Part shown: positions 10,760 to 22,744 of the stretch, one piece after another | Position numbering within the stretch: position 1 is the first letter of the stretch | Layout: each line of letters begins with the position of its first letter | NCBI RefSeq assembly: GCF_047511655.1 | Contig: NC_133389.1 | Location: 25,674,501-25,738,500, forward strand | Length of the DNA: 64,000 bases | DNA from: Castor canadensis | Taxonomy: Eukaryota; Chordata; Mammalia; Rodentia; Castoridae | Direction: 5' to 3' | The notes under the pieces: model-generated | What the model saw: only the letters and a program-made list of their open reading frames with translations | Told to the model about the DNA's origin: nothing | Databases searched by the model: none | Made by a program: the position numbers and the translations under genes

Positions 10760-10995
10760 AAACCAGGCAGGTGTGGTGACATACTACCGCAATCCCAGCT
10801 ACTTAGGAGGTGGAAGTAGAAGAATCATGAATGTGAGGCCAGCCCAGGCAAAAGTTAGCAAGACCCTATCTCCCAAACAAAAGGTTGGGGGGCATGGCTC
10901 AAGTGGTAGAGCACTTGCCTAGCATGCAAGAGGCCCTGGATTCAATCCTCAGTAACACACACACACACACACACACACATATGCACGCACACGCA
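10760..10995 (+). mobile_element. B1-ID dimeric SINE with (CA)n tail
   Basis: A B1 half (aggtgtggtgacatactacc ... ggccagcccaggcaaaa) is joined to an ID half (catggctcaagtggtagagc ... aggccctggattcaatcc), and a (CA)n run lies at about 10954-10980. This is the standard composite SINE of the window. Confidence 0.85.
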
Positions 10996-11261
10996 AAAGG
11001 TAAAAGCATACCAGCATGTGAAACTAGCTCCCCAGAGGTTCAGGAATAATAATAGTGTGGAGAGAGAAAGAGAGACTGTTAAAACACAGGTTGCAAAACA
11101 TTAACACTTGGTGAGTCTGGGTAAAGGACACACAGGAGTTCTTTGTACTATTCTTGCAAGTTTTCTTTTACACTGAATTTTTAAAAATTTAAAAATTTTA
11201 AATTCACCTGTTAATGTGATGAAGTTCCTTTAACAGCAGAGCTGAGTCTGGGTTTTTTTGG

Positions 11262-11375
11262 TTTGTTTTTTTTTTTTTTCTGCTTTTAGTTTTTGCTTTA
11301 GTGCTGGAAATTGAACTCAGGGCCTCACATAGGCTAAGCATTGCTCTATCACTGAGCACATCTCCCAGCCCCAAA
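11262..11375 (-). mobile_element. ID-type SINE
   Basis: Poly-T, then agtgctggaaattgaactca, cagggcctcacataggctaa and a reversed head ending in cccagcccc. Confidence 0.8.
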
Positions 11376-13384
11376 ACTGGAAACTGAACCCTCTGTAGGT
11401 CCAGACTTCCACACAATGTGAGGTGTGGTATGAACCTGCACCCAAATAGCTATAGCCTAAAACCAGTGCTTCAGAGTGCCTCTGACAGGTGCCTGGGGAC
11501 AGTGTTTCTCCAACTTTAACATGTGCACCTATCACTTGAAAGGTGAAAGACTCTGGATGTGAGGTAGGACTGGAGAGTAACCTTCCTGGACCAGGTGGTT
11601 CAGTGACAAGGTTCTAGACTCATGGCCCAGATTCACAGGGCTTAAAATTCAAATTTTCTGAGGGGAAGGAATAATGGAAAGCAGCACTAACTGACTTAGG
11701 CAATAGTTTACAGTCACAGTTCTACCTACTTAAGATGTTTTCTGGAAGCTGAGCTTTCTTTTTTCAAACAAGGTGAGCCTACTGGGTGCCATGTTTTAGA
11801 TTCAAAACTAGATGGTGATGAATAATGATTGAAATAGTTACAACTTACCCAGTTTTTCCCTTCTCCTAGGAGACTCCGAATAAGCATTAAATCTAAGCAG
11901 ATTTTAGTTTAGCAACTGAACTTGGCATCTAACAGTCTCGCTGTCACAGGTACAAGAGAGAACATCACAGGCAAGAAGCACCAGAAATGACAAGTTCATC
12001 AAAAGCAGAAAAAATACCATAAGTAAAAGTTGGCAGTTGCACTGTGGCATAATTACAGTGATAAAAGACTCTTCCAGTGACTACTTGTGTTGCATTTGTT
12101 TTGGCTTTTGACCTTGAGGGGGAACTGTCCTGCCTAAACAATGCCAAATTCTTTCCATACTTTTTAATACATTTAAAATATGTTATTCTTGGGAGACAAC
12201 CTTGAGGAAAATAATTAACTTTACCTTGGACCAAAATCACTCACTATTTTGTTTTGCTTTTAAGATACAGAGATAATCCAGGGCCACCACTTAGAGGTGG
12301 AAATCAGGGCCAGCAAATAGGTACTGGAGAGATGGATGCTAAGAGCATTTGAGCAGAGGGAACTCATGAGTCCTCAGCATGAGCTGGGAAGGACAGGGAA
12401 GGGCAATGAGTGATTCTAGGGCTCAGCACCTCCACCAAGAACAGGTAACTTATAGAACCTCACCTCTTGGAGGCTCCCAGGACACTGACTCCTCTGAGAT
12501 TTGTCTGTCCCTCTCTCCTGGCCAGCAGCAGCTGTTGCCTGTCTGCTTTTGCTTCTTCCCCTTTCCTTTCCATAGTTGACTTTCACTTCCCTGGCACTTC
12601 TGACCAGCTTCACCCAGCTGCTGCCTTTGAACTGTTCCCACACTTTTTCCCCTCTGCCTTGCCATCTCTGTACCATCTAGGGAGCTGGCTCCTAAGACAC
12701 CCAGGGCCCAGGGAGCCCCCCCAGGGCTGGGGAGCCTAGGCCTCCATGTTCACATGTTTAATCAGTAAAGAAATGAGAACAGGACATTCTTGGGCCCACA
12801 GCCCCACTCTCCCCAGGTCACTGGCTGTAGCTATTTCCTTTATGTCCTCTTTAGGGAGGCTGGTTCCCAGGTCACCTTCTACCTGGTTCAACAGTATCAC
12901 TCACCTCTTTAAGAAAGATGCTGTGGTCCAAGGCTCTTCTCTGGCCTGGATTACCTTGCCCAGCATGTGGGTAACTGGCATCACCCGGAAGTTGTGAAGT
13001 TGGTCTGAACTTACTGGAAGTTGTCCATGGCTATGTTGGGTACTTAGAATGCAGTCTGTACTCCAGTTCACTAAGACTCCTTGCAAAATGTTCCTTGTTG
13101 GAGGTTTGACACAAAAGCCCAGGAACATGGGCTTATGAGTCTGGCCCTAAGTCTACTCTCTATCCTCAAACTGTTCTACTGAGGGGGCAAAATCCTGACT
13201 CAATTCTTCAGGCAATGCCAGGAGCAGGGTGGACAATCACCAGCCCAAGTCTCATTCATCTCAAGGTCCAGCTCTCCTCCTACTGATGACTCCATCTTCA
13301 CTGATCTCATCCAACCAACCACAAGCCACTCCTCTGGCACTTGATTTTGTACTGTCTGTGTGTTTATATTAGATTTCACTAGGA
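11376..13384. other. Intergenic DNA, largely single-copy
   Basis: About 11500-11560 (gtttctccaactttaacatg) looks like one end of a MER5A-type hAT transposon remnant. The rest to 13380 is not recognised. Several 60-90 codon open frames occur on both strands (for example 11965-12240 minus and 12467-12739 plus). None shows a domain, and they overlap one another, so none is called. Confidence 0.45.
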
Positions 13385-14010
13385 GACAGTAGCATAGAGG
13401 CTAAGATTAGGGATGAGCTTTGGAGTCAAATGATAAAATATTCAAATCCTGGCTCTATGACTGTGTTCTCCTGGGCACATTACTAAACCTATCTGAGCTT
13501 CAGTTACTTTATCCACGTAAGTAGTATCATAACACTTGTTTAATTTCCCCTAAGAGTTAAATGAAAATCCTCATGGAATAAAAATTCACTGAGTGTCTAC
13601 CATTTACCAGGCACTGTCCTGGATGGGGATGTGATGGTATGTGAGGAAACTCCTTGTCCTTAAATAGCTTATATTCTAGTAAATGATACATCTGATAAAC
13701 ATGTAGCCAGATGGATTATATAATTGAATAGTGATTGTTGCCAGAGATTTGGGAAGAAGTAGAGTACTATTTTAAATAGGGCCATTAGAAGAGGAGGTAA
13801 CATTTAAGCAGGGACCTGAAGGATGTAAAGGAGTGGAGCTATGCACACATCTATGATAGTAGATGCAAAGATCCAGAATCAGAAGTAAACTCAGCATATT
13901 CTCAAAACGGAAATAAGGTCAGCACAGGGCAGGCTAAGAGAGCTGGTGTGAGGTGAAAGGTGAGGCCAGAGAGACAGTATGTGTGGAGAGGCTTAGCATG
14001 TAGTAAGTGC
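13385..14010. mobile_element. MIR SINE and LINE-2 3' fragment
   Basis: About 13385-13580 reads as MIR on the plus strand (agtagcatagaggctaagat, ggagtcaaatgataaaatat, cattactaaacctatctgag). About 13585-14010 resembles the antisense of a LINE-2 3' end (taccatttaccaggcactgt, acatttaagcagggacctga). Confidence 0.65.
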
Positions 14011-14048
14011 TCCACCAATGATAACTTTTCTTAAAAGGTTTCTATTTT

Positions 14049-14160
14049 CTTGGACTGAAGGTGTGGCTCAAATGCTAAAGTGTCTGCTTTGCAAGTGCAA
14101 AGTCCTCAGTTCAAACCCTGATCCCACCAAAAAAAAAAAAAAAAAAAGAAAAAAAATTTT
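14049..14160 (+). mobile_element. ID-type SINE
   Basis: gaaggtgtggctcaaatgct, then agttcaaaccctgatcccac and a long A tail. Confidence 0.85.
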
Positions 14161-14239
14161 TTTTAAAAGGCTCTTATTTTTCTGATAAGTCTGAATGCTG
14201 TTTTTTTTTATCTTTGGTGTTCTTTTTTTTAATTTCTAT

Positions 14240-14710
14240 ATACTAGTAGAACATTTATAAATTAAAAGCAATGCCATTTACAATAGCAACAAAAATATGA
14301 AATACTTTTCTGACAAAAAGTAAGAGAGCTCTACACTGCAAAACTATAAAATATTGATGAAAGAAAAATTTAAAAATCTAAATCAGTAAGTATCTTGTTC
14401 ATGGGTCAGAAAACTCAATATTAAATTTCTTGAAGTTCATCTGTAGATTCAAGGCAACGCAATCAGAATTGCAGTGGGATATTTTTGCTAAGAATTGACA
14501 AGCTTATTCTAAAATTCCTATGCAAATGCAAGGGAACTAAAAATAAGCAAAATAACTAAAAAGGGACAAAATTCTTACCTTAAGAATTACTATAAAGCTA
14601 CAGTAAGCCAAAGGACATGGTGTTGGTATCAAGTGGACAGTTAAGTCAATGGATCAGAATAGAGTATGCAGAAATAAACCCATATAAATTTATGCAGAAA
14701 ATTGAATTTC
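14240..14710 (+). mobile_element. L1 ORF2 C-terminal fragment
   Basis: The stretch carries phrases of the 3' part of L1 ORF2: gattcaaggcaacgcaatca, tctaaaattcctatgcaaat, gaattactataaagctacag, gtgttggtatcaagtggaca and atggatcagaatagagtatg. It is broken by stops and frameshifts and is not functional. Confidence 0.8.
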
Positions 14711-14834
14711 ATTAGCATATAATAGTTGCAGATGGGGACACAGTGTGACATTTACATGTGTGCTTACAATATATCTTAATTAGATTCACCCCTCCATCAT
14801 TCTTCCTCATCCCAGTTTGGTTTTGCTGTTGCTG

Positions 14835-15357
14835 TCATGTTGGTGGTACTGAGGTTTGAACTCAGGGCTTCACACTTGCTAGGCAGGTGCTCTATAGCTT
14901 GAGCCACACCCCCAGCCCTATTTCTCTGATTATTTTTGAGATAGAGTCTTGCTTTATTCCCAGGCCGACCTGGACCTTGACCCTCCTATTTTAGGCTTCC
15001 TGACTCTGCTAGAATGACAGGTGCACACCACCACACCCAGCTTTTTTCCTTTGAGGTGGGGTCTTGCAAACTTTTTTGCCCAGGCTGACCTGGAACCATG
15101 ATCCTCCAGATCTCCAGGTCCCAAGTAGCTTGGATTACAGGTGTGAGATACCAGTGTCTGCCTTTGGTGTTTGTTTTTGGTGGTACTGGGGTTTGAACTC
15201 GGGGCTTGTTAGGCAGGGGCTCTATCATTTGAACCACTCCACTGGATCTTGGGTTAGGTATTCTCAAGACAGGGGCTGGCATTGCAGTCCTGAGCTCAAA
15301 GTGATCTTTCTTGTGCAGCATCCCAAGTAGCTGGGATCACTGGTGCATACCACCTGA
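14835..15357 (-). mobile_element. Two composite SINEs (ID-B1-B1 and ID-B1)
   Basis: On the plus strand the order is ID reversed (14838-14918), then two successive reversed B1-like units (about 14919-15040 and 15041-15160). A second ID reversed with one B1 unit follows at about 15173-15357. Read on their own strand, the first is B1-B1-ID and the second B1-ID. The two open frames here (14986-15321 minus, 15064-15330 plus) are SINE sequence. Confidence 0.8.
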
Positions 15358-15379
15358 CAGAGCTGCATGCTCTTTGGGT

Positions 15380-15485
15380 GCAGTCATTCATTGAACAAAT
15401 ACTTACTGAGTGCCTACCAGGTGCCAGGACCTATGCTACAAGATGGGGATGTCATAAGGAACAAGATGATATGGGAGAGGAAAGA
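15380..15485 (-). mobile_element. LINE-2 3'-end fragment
   Basis: cattcattgaacaaatactt followed by gagtgcctaccaggtgccag is the reverse of the LINE-2 terminus. Confidence 0.6.
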
Positions 15486-15877
15486 AGAAAATGAGCTGTG
15501 ATATGACCAGACACCACTGAGCCCACCTGCTGCAACCTTAGGAGCCGAACTTTCCATCCTGACATTTGCCATTCCATAATACAACACTGTCTAGAAAAGT
15601 GCCCAGTGCGTCATTCTCTGAACATTCGGGGATAGAAAAAATACACAGAGTAAATAAGAAACAAAAGAACTCTAAGGTAGCAATTTTAATGTCATTCAAG
15701 ATAGACTTTAAGGGAGAAAATATCATAAGAAAAAGATAAGCTATATACAGTGCAGATCAATAAGCTATAAAGATTATAAACTATATTCACCTAATAATGT
15801 AGCTTCAAAATGTATAAAATGTCAGCTGACAGAAGAATCAAAAACTGTAAATGGAGAGTTTAATAAATACCTGTAGA
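15486..15877. other. Intergenic DNA, nothing recognised
   Basis: AT-rich single-copy sequence. It contains a 12-bp palindrome, tgtcagctgaca, at 15820-15831, shared with the longer palindrome at 2610-2629. Confidence 0.5.
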
Positions 15878-16323
15878 GCCAGGTGCCAGTGGCTTATACC
15901 TGTAATTCTAGCTATTTGGGAGGCTGAGATTGGGAGGATCCTGGTTTGAGGTCAGCCCATGCAAAAAAAGTCTTATGACATCAGTAGCTGGATAGGTGGC
16001 ATGTTCCTGTCATCCCAGCTGTGCACAAGGCTGAGATCAGGAGGATCATGGTTCCAGGTCAGCCCAGGCAAAAAAGTTCAGAAGAGCTCAGCTCAACAGA
16101 AATTGGCTGGCTGTAGTGGCATGAGCCTGCCATCCCACCTACAGGGGGAATCATAAAATAGACGGATCATGGTCCAAGGCCACCTCATGCAAAAACTAGA
16201 AATCCTATCCTAAGAATGACTAAAAGGAAGAAGGGCTGGGGGTGGGCATGGCTTAAGTGATAGAGCTTCTGCCTAGCAAGCATGAGGCCCTGAGTTCAAA
16301 CTCTAGTACTACCAAAAGAGAAA

Positions 16324-16354
<31 letters not shown>

Positions 16355-16365
16355 GAGAGAATTAG
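15878..16365 (+). mobile_element. Multimeric SINE: three B1 units and one ID unit
   Basis: Three consecutive B1-like units start near 15880, 15990 and 16102. Each has its own 'aggatc(a/c)tggt' or 'cggatcatggt' core and a gcaaaaa linker. One ID unit follows at about 16234-16315 and then a (GA)/(CA) run to 16362. The later B1 units are shortened. Confidence 0.75.
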
Positions 16366-16764
16366 TTGTGTTCATTGCAAAACCCCCAAAGAAATAACCA
16401 GGAAGAATGTAGTCAAGATGAGGGCAAAAGTCAATTGTATGTGGTAGTGAAGGAGGGGAAAGAAAAGCAATAAATAAGAATAAATAAAACAATGATTTTT
16501 TGAAAAGACTACTAAGATAGATCAGTCTTTGGTAAGACCAAGGAAAGTAAGAAGAAAAACAGAACATAAAATAAAAGGGATGAAGTGATTTATAGACAAA
16601 ACTGGGATTTAAAAAATATTCCAAACTACTATATACTTAAATATTTAAAAATCTAAGCATGTAGATACATGACTGGAAAAATGTAAGATGTCTAAGTGGT
16701 ATTTTATATTTTACAAGGAGAACTGAACTTTGGATATAACAACCATTAAATAATTCAAAATTGT
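16366..16764. other. Intergenic DNA, nothing recognised
   Basis: A-rich sequence without an identifiable repeat or exon. A 123-codon minus-strand frame (16253-16624) is mostly low-complexity, and its last part is SINE, so it is not called. Confidence 0.5.
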
Positions 16765-17400
16765 AGGATTAGGGCATGGCTCAAATGGCAGAGCATCACC
16801 TAGTAAGTGCAAGGCCCTGAGCTCAAAAACAAAGACAAAACCCATGAAATTGTAATGAAATAACACCTATAATCCTAGCTACTTGGAAGACTGAGATTGG
16901 GAGTATTGTGGTTTGAGGCCAGCCTGGGCAAACAGTTTTCTTGAGACCGCCCCCCCCATCTACAAAATAACCAGAGCTAAATGAGTTGGAGGTGTGGCTC
17001 AAGTGGTACTAGAGTGCCTGCTTTGCAGGTGCACACAAGTTATGAATTCAAACTCTGGTCCCACCTAATAAAAATTTTTTAAAAAATAATTCAAGGCTGG
17101 GGGTGTAGCTCAGTGGTAGAGCACTTGCCTACATGTGCAAGGCTCTGGGGTAGAGCTGTAGCAATACCATAAATAAATACACACATAAATTTATGTATTT
17201 ATTTTGCAGTTCTGGGGTTTGAACTCAGGGCGTCACACTTGCTAGGCTGGCACTCTAGCACTCCAGCCACTCTGCCAACCCTTTTTTGTGATGATTTTTT
17301 TCAGGTAGTGAGAAACTATCTGGCTGGGGCTGGCTTTGAATCTTATCCTCCTGATCTCTATCTCCTGAGTAGCTAGGATTTCAGGAGTCCCCGGCACCCA
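16765..17400. mobile_element. SINE cluster in both orientations
   Basis: In order: ID plus (about 16765-16830), B1-ID dimer plus (16860-17075), ID plus (17097-17175), then ID-B1 reversed (17200-17400). The plus and minus copies face each other across a spacer of a few tens of bases, so a transcript through them could fold into a long hairpin. Confidence 0.8.
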
Positions 17401-17662
17401 GTCCTCAAAATTCTTTAGACTACTTTATGAAGAGAAAGGAAATAAGAAGAAAGGAGCTAGAAATCTCTGGATATATCTTGTTTTATAGATTATGTCTTAT
17501 AATTATGTAAATATGTTCCATAACTATAAATCAAAACTAAGTTTAAACTAAAAATCAATTCCTAAAAGTGACAACAAAAGGTAACAAATGGAACCTAACT
17601 CTGTATCAACTTGGTGGCACACAGAACAGAGCTTTTTCAAATGACTAACACAAATAATTTCA
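17401..17662. other. Intergenic DNA, nothing recognised
   Basis: AT-rich single-copy sequence. Confidence 0.5.
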
Positions 17663-17767
17663 GGAGCTGGGACAAAGTTCAGTGATAGAGCACTTGCCTA
17701 GCATATGCAAAGACCTGGGTTCCCTCAAAAGAACTGTAACACACACAGACACACACACACACACACA

Positions 17768-17818
<51 letters not shown>

Positions 17819-17820
17819 GC
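17663..17820 (+). mobile_element. ID SINE with long (CA)n tail
   Basis: An ID unit (gggacaaagttcagtgatag, then cttgcctagcatatgcaaag) ends in an interrupted (CA)n run at about 17739-17815. The minus-strand frame of alternating Cys-Val here is the microsatellite. Confidence 0.85.
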
Positions 17821-18884
17821 ATGCATAAAATACGGGTTGGCTACAACTTCTCACAGTGTGAGGAATCCCTGGGCCTTCTAACTTGGTCCTCATTGATCCT
17901 GTTGGACTCTGGATCCGTGGTTCTGCTTTATGCCCTGAGTGGGTAAAAAAAATGCTTTAGGTGACTGCAGTCAGCCTTCTGATCTGGCATGCTATTTCAC
18001 TGTCGGTTTTAGAAATCACTCACGGACCCTGTTCTTTTGGCCAACACGTGTGAAATGTCACTAAATGACATTTAGTCATTTAGTCAATTGGGACTGACTT
18101 GCTGGATGGTGCAGATCTGCCTTTAAAAGTCCTACAAAACATTAAATTTTTTTTCTATCAATAGCAGAGGTTTAATGCTATTTTGCTTTCTTCTCTGGAA
18201 CCTGTGCTTTTATCAAAAACCAAATGTGTCTATACCTTTGATGCCAGTGCTAATATGGCTATTCTTATATCACATATGAACACTCAAATTAATGCCTTGT
18301 CTGATGCTGCCCTTTCTATAGGAGATATACTATAGATCTACTATATGACTATATAATATTGATTTCATTCCCAGGGCTTCTGGTGGGAAATATTACTTTC
18401 ATTTGCATAACTATTCTGTCTCTTCAAGTATGTGCCTGTACTGCTGCTGTGAACTCTGTTTACAAGCCAAACAGCCTCACAGCATGCCACCTACACAATG
18501 CTAAAACCTCTCACAGAAGAGGGGAGTGCACGAGATGGTAAGAGCCAGTTAGGAGCGATGGCATGTAGAGAGAACCATCAGAGTGATACATGGAACTTTA
18601 TGACCAGATCTTGGTGCCATCAGTGTCAGGAACATAATACTAGCTTGAGATAGGCCAACCACACTTAGCTTGGATGCATTTTTATCCTGATCACTTTATA
18701 AGACCCATCCTTGTAACCCAAAGCATGGAATCCACTGGTCTTGCTGCTGCCCAGAACCACACTTCTATACGTACGTCATTAATAATTGCACTTTGTGCAA
18801 TCTTGGATCTGTCTGCCTCTTTTTTTAGTTTCATGACATCTTCTGGCCAGTTCTTATACACTGGGACTGGGTAGTTCCAGAACA
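17821..18884. other. Intergenic DNA, nothing recognised
   Basis: Single-copy. A small inverted repeat lies near 18053-18073 (aaatgtca and tgacattt around a 5-base spacer). Two short plus-strand frames (18359-18541, 18674-18874) have no recognisable domain and no RNA-gene or exon context. Confidence 0.5.
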
Positions 18885-19205
18885 GTTCTTATAAAAAGGA
18901 CACAGAGGAGTCAGATTTAAAGAAAAATATGATGTGATGATGGGAGCAGAGATTGGTGTGATACACTTGGAAAATGGAGGAAGGAGCCTTAAGCCAAGGA
19001 ATACATGTGGCCACTAAAGGCTGAAAAAGGCAAAGAAATGGATCCTCCTCCTAGAGAAGAAACCAGCCCTGTCAACACCTTGACTTTAACCCAGTGAAAC
19101 TACTTTTGGACTTCTGACCTCTAGAACAAGGTAATAAATTCATATTGTTTTAAGATAGTTATGTTTGTGGTAATTTGTGAGAGTGACAATTGGAAACTAA
19201 TATAC
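18885..19205 (+). mobile_element. Old LTR-type repeat fragment
   Basis: The series cttataaaaaggacacagag, aaaggcaaagaaatggatcc, gacttctgacctctagaaca and gtaataaattcatattgttt follows a common mammalian repeat of MaLR-like type. The family name needs a library match. No coding content. Confidence 0.5.
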
Positions 19206-20699
19206 TTGTTACATGTACAAATTCTCATCCCTCTCCCCTGAAAATTCTGATTCCATAGGTCTGAGTTGAGAACCCAATAGTCTCTTTTTAACCCCAGTCA
19301 ATAGTCTAGGCATCTATTGGGACCCCACAGTCTCTCTTTTAACCCCTTGCCACTACTTTTTTGAGAACGGGCTCTATCTGCTTTGGCTACAAGTGTGGAG
19401 ACATGACCAAGGGTTGGCCAGTCCTGGCACTCCACTGTCCTAGAGCTTGAGCCTGGTCTACCTGTGACACACATTGGCCCATCACAGTCCTTCTCTGGGA
19501 ATTTATACAAGAGAGGAATGCTGTTTCTTTGTGCTAGGATTTGGCTGAAGATTCAAAGATGCCACACTAGAATGGAGCATTGGTCTGCCATGCTCTCTGA
19601 CTAGACAGAGGAAGCACATCTGCACTAGGAAAGAAGGTAACAACTAAGGGAAGGAGAACTAAATGTTAAAAGGAGAGAGAGATGGAAACCCTGTGATCCA
19701 GTCACATCTAATGCTGGTGCCATCCCTATTCTTTTGGCCTATGAGAAGTCAACAAATCCTATCATTCTTCACAAACATTGAACTGGTTTTCAGTTCCTTG
19801 AAATATAAAGAATTTTAAGTATCGTATTGGGGTATTACCTGCAATGCCTGGAGAACGGATCCTTTACATAGTCTGCTCTTCTCTTTACCCATTTCTATGT
19901 CCAACATGGACTGCTTCATCCTTGCCTATGTCAGTTTTCTCTAGTCTCATCAGCATTTGCATATAAATTGCACAGATTTTTCTTTTTGTTGTACTGGGAT
20001 TTGAACTCCAGGCCTCACACTTGCTAGGCAGGTGCTCTACCACTTGAACCATCCTGCCAGGCTGAAATTGCATAGATTTCGGTCATTCTGTGTCTACCAC
20101 TGACACTAACTCCATTATAAAATAAACATTTTCTGCCTCAATCCCACAGAGTCAATACCCAGAAACGATCTGTTTCAGCTCATTCTCTTCTGATCCCTGC
20201 TCCCTTCAATCTACTCAATGACATGAAGTTCAGAAGAGGTAGCTCTCTTCCACTGAAAACAAATGCTATAAAACCCATGTGATTGCTTTTGTTCAAAGTA
20301 CTGTCTACAAATGCCTTCCCTCTACATTATGTGACATTTTATAGGCATCATTAGCTTGCAGGGAGGAGCAAAGAAGTTGAGCGTTAACTAGTTTTCCCTC
20401 CATTATTCCAGTTACTTCATCAATGACACTTGCCTGTCCTCCAATCCCAAAGTTTCTCATCTCTAGAAGATACAATTAAATGGTATTGTCCAAGTTTGCC
20501 TGGTGTAAATCCCCATCACCAGGGCAATGGGCTTATAGAATTTACAAGGCAGGTTGGCTATAGATTTTGCTAAAGGTGCCTAACAGACTGCCATTGCCAA
20601 GTACTATCAAGTCCTTCCTATAAACTTCCTGTAAAACTTGGTGAAAGAAAATGGGAATTCCTATCATTTCCCTCTATTAATGAAGTGGAAAAGGCTCTT
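19206..20699. other. Intergenic DNA with one ID SINE
   Basis: An ID unit in reverse lies at about 19988-20063 (gtactgggatttgaactcca, cacttgctaggcaggtgctc). The remainder is single-copy with no recognised feature. Confidence 0.6.
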
Positions 20700-21115
20700 A
20701 GCTAGCAGCAGAAAACCTGAGTATATTCTTGGCTCTACCATTTGTTATTCATTCAGTAAACTTAAGCAAGTTAGTTAACACCTTGGTTCTAATTTCTTCA
20801 TCTTTAAAATGGAATCCCTGTTTAACCAAGTGGTTGTAAGAGTTTAATAAAATGTACACTTGTAAGGTATTGTTTTGCACTACCCAAATGTAAAGTAAAA
20901 AGCCAGATGCTGGTGGCTCACGCCTGTAATCCTAGCGACTCAGGAGGCAGAGATCAGGAGGATCATGGTTCAAAGCCAGCCTGGGCAAATAGTTCATAAG
21001 ACCCTATCTCGAAAAAAACCCACCACAACAACAAAAAAAAGGGCTGGTGGAGTGGCTCAAAGTGTAGGCCCTGAGTTTAAGCCTCAGTGCCACAAACAAA
21101 ACAAAACAAATATAG
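20700..21115 (+). mobile_element. MIR fragment, then B1-ID dimer
   Basis: About 20720-20865 is MIR-like (cttaagcaagttagttaaca, cttcatctttaaaatggaat). About 20893-21112 is a B1-ID dimer: gctggtggctcacgcctgta and aaagccagcctgggcaaata, then ggctggtggagtggctcaaa. The ID half has lost its middle. Confidence 0.8.
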
Positions 21116-22744
21116 AGTAAAATTGTGATGCCCAGTTTTAAATATCTTCAAAACTTGGACTGTGAGGATTGTGGCTGTTCTACTTAATGAGATATAAAAG
21201 TGAATTGCTTTTGACAAACCAATTTCTTCAATATCACACGTTATAGTTAGGAAATATGCAAGCCCACTTATAGAGTAGTATCAAATTTTGAGTGTCAGTA
21301 AGGACACTGTTATATGAAAACGGTTGAAAAGTCAACATTTGGTTGCACATAACTATATAAATAGACACTACAAATTTCTGCAAAACAGGTCTAAAATGGT
21401 CTCCAGCAGATCCTTCCAAACTCCTTCCAAATTATAGCTCTCGAACAAAACAAAAGATCCAATGGATTTGAACCATAGACCTCTAAAATCTCCTCCGCCC
21501 TCACGACTATCTTTACTCAGTACTAAATTTAGAGCAGATGGAGAAACTAGCAAGCAAGACAATGCCTACATCTGCTAATAAATTAATACTGCTGAGCTGA
21601 GCAAAGAGAAAGATCCCCAGTGATCTATCCATGTGAGCAGATACAAATAATACAAATAATTCCTGCTTTCCAGGAATTTATAATTTATAGAACTTGGATA
21701 TAATATTTTTTTGCTAATATTGATTGAGGCCTTCCTATGTGCTAGGCACTATTCAAGGTGCTCTAGTCATAGCAACTCATTTCATCTTTCCAAGACCCCT
21801 GTAAAATAGACGTCATTATATGATCCAGTTTATGGGGAAAAGCATCAAATCTCACAGAGATTCAGTGATTTTGCCCACGATCACATGGCTGGCGACAGAG
21901 TTGGAATCCACAGCCCATACTCCTACCCATGATGCTAAACTGCTCTTCTAGAAGGACACAGGAAGAAATAGAATGTCCTATGACTTCATTTAATACTTAC
22001 TATCTATTCCTTATCACTTTTTAAATGTGCAACGTGCCTCAGTTACGATGTTCTAGAGTTAGCAATACTTACGGTGGGCCTTGCCTATAGTAATTGCTCA
22101 GTATTTCTTCATGTATAATAATGGATAATGTTATTTTGGTTACTTAGGTGGCTTTGAACATAAAATCACTAGAAGTTAAAGATGACCAAAGTCATGAGAG
22201 ATGTGCCAGACCTCTAAAATTCTAGCATGTCTTGGTTTGGACTAGCCATATTTGAAGTGCTCAGTAGTCACGTGTGCTGTGGCTGGGCTTTAACAGATGA
22301 AAAGCACTGTGTCCTGGCCTCACCTCTCCCGACTGGAGGTTATATACTGCCTATCCCACTCTCTGGGCTGGTGGATGGCTCTGAGGACAATTTTCAGAAC
22401 TCCTTGAGAATGAAAACTCAACTGATGACAAGGGAACACCCCAGGCTCCAATTCGATATCTGATCTGTGTACAGCACTTCCTGTTCTAAGTGCTTTACAT
22501 GTGCTTAGTCGCTTAATCATGATAACAATTTATTCATAAAAATACTGTTACTCTCTCAGATTTACAGAGAAACTGAGGCATAACAGAGATGACATAATTT
22601 ATCCAGGACCACACTACAGGCTTGTTTCAGAGTCTATGCTTTTGTCTACGGTACCAGTGGCCCTCAGACTTTTTTGTTCATGTGTCCTCTGAAAGGATTT
22701 GGAAACCATCTATTCACCCTAAGTCACAGCTGTTGTGAAAGATG
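21116..22744. other. Intergenic DNA with two reversed MIR copies
   Basis: MIR in reverse at about 21725-21930 (ctatgtgctaggcactattc, tgcccacgatcacatggctg) and about 22462-22640 (gctttacatgtgcttagtcg, agaaactgaggcataacaga). Other parts are unrecognised. The overlapping frames at 22227-22520 have no recognisable product. Confidence 0.6.

Noticed and set aside
15064..15330. Overlapping plus and minus frames of about 90-110 codons
   Set aside because: Translated composite SINE sequence.
17097..17175. Sequences resembling tRNA genes (for example ggtgtagctcagtggtagag)
   Set aside because: These are ID SINE heads derived from a tRNA; they lack a complete cloverleaf and are followed by ID bodies and A-rich tails.
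17660..17893. Cys-Val repeat frame
   Set aside because: Translation of an ID SINE tail and (CA)n microsatellite.
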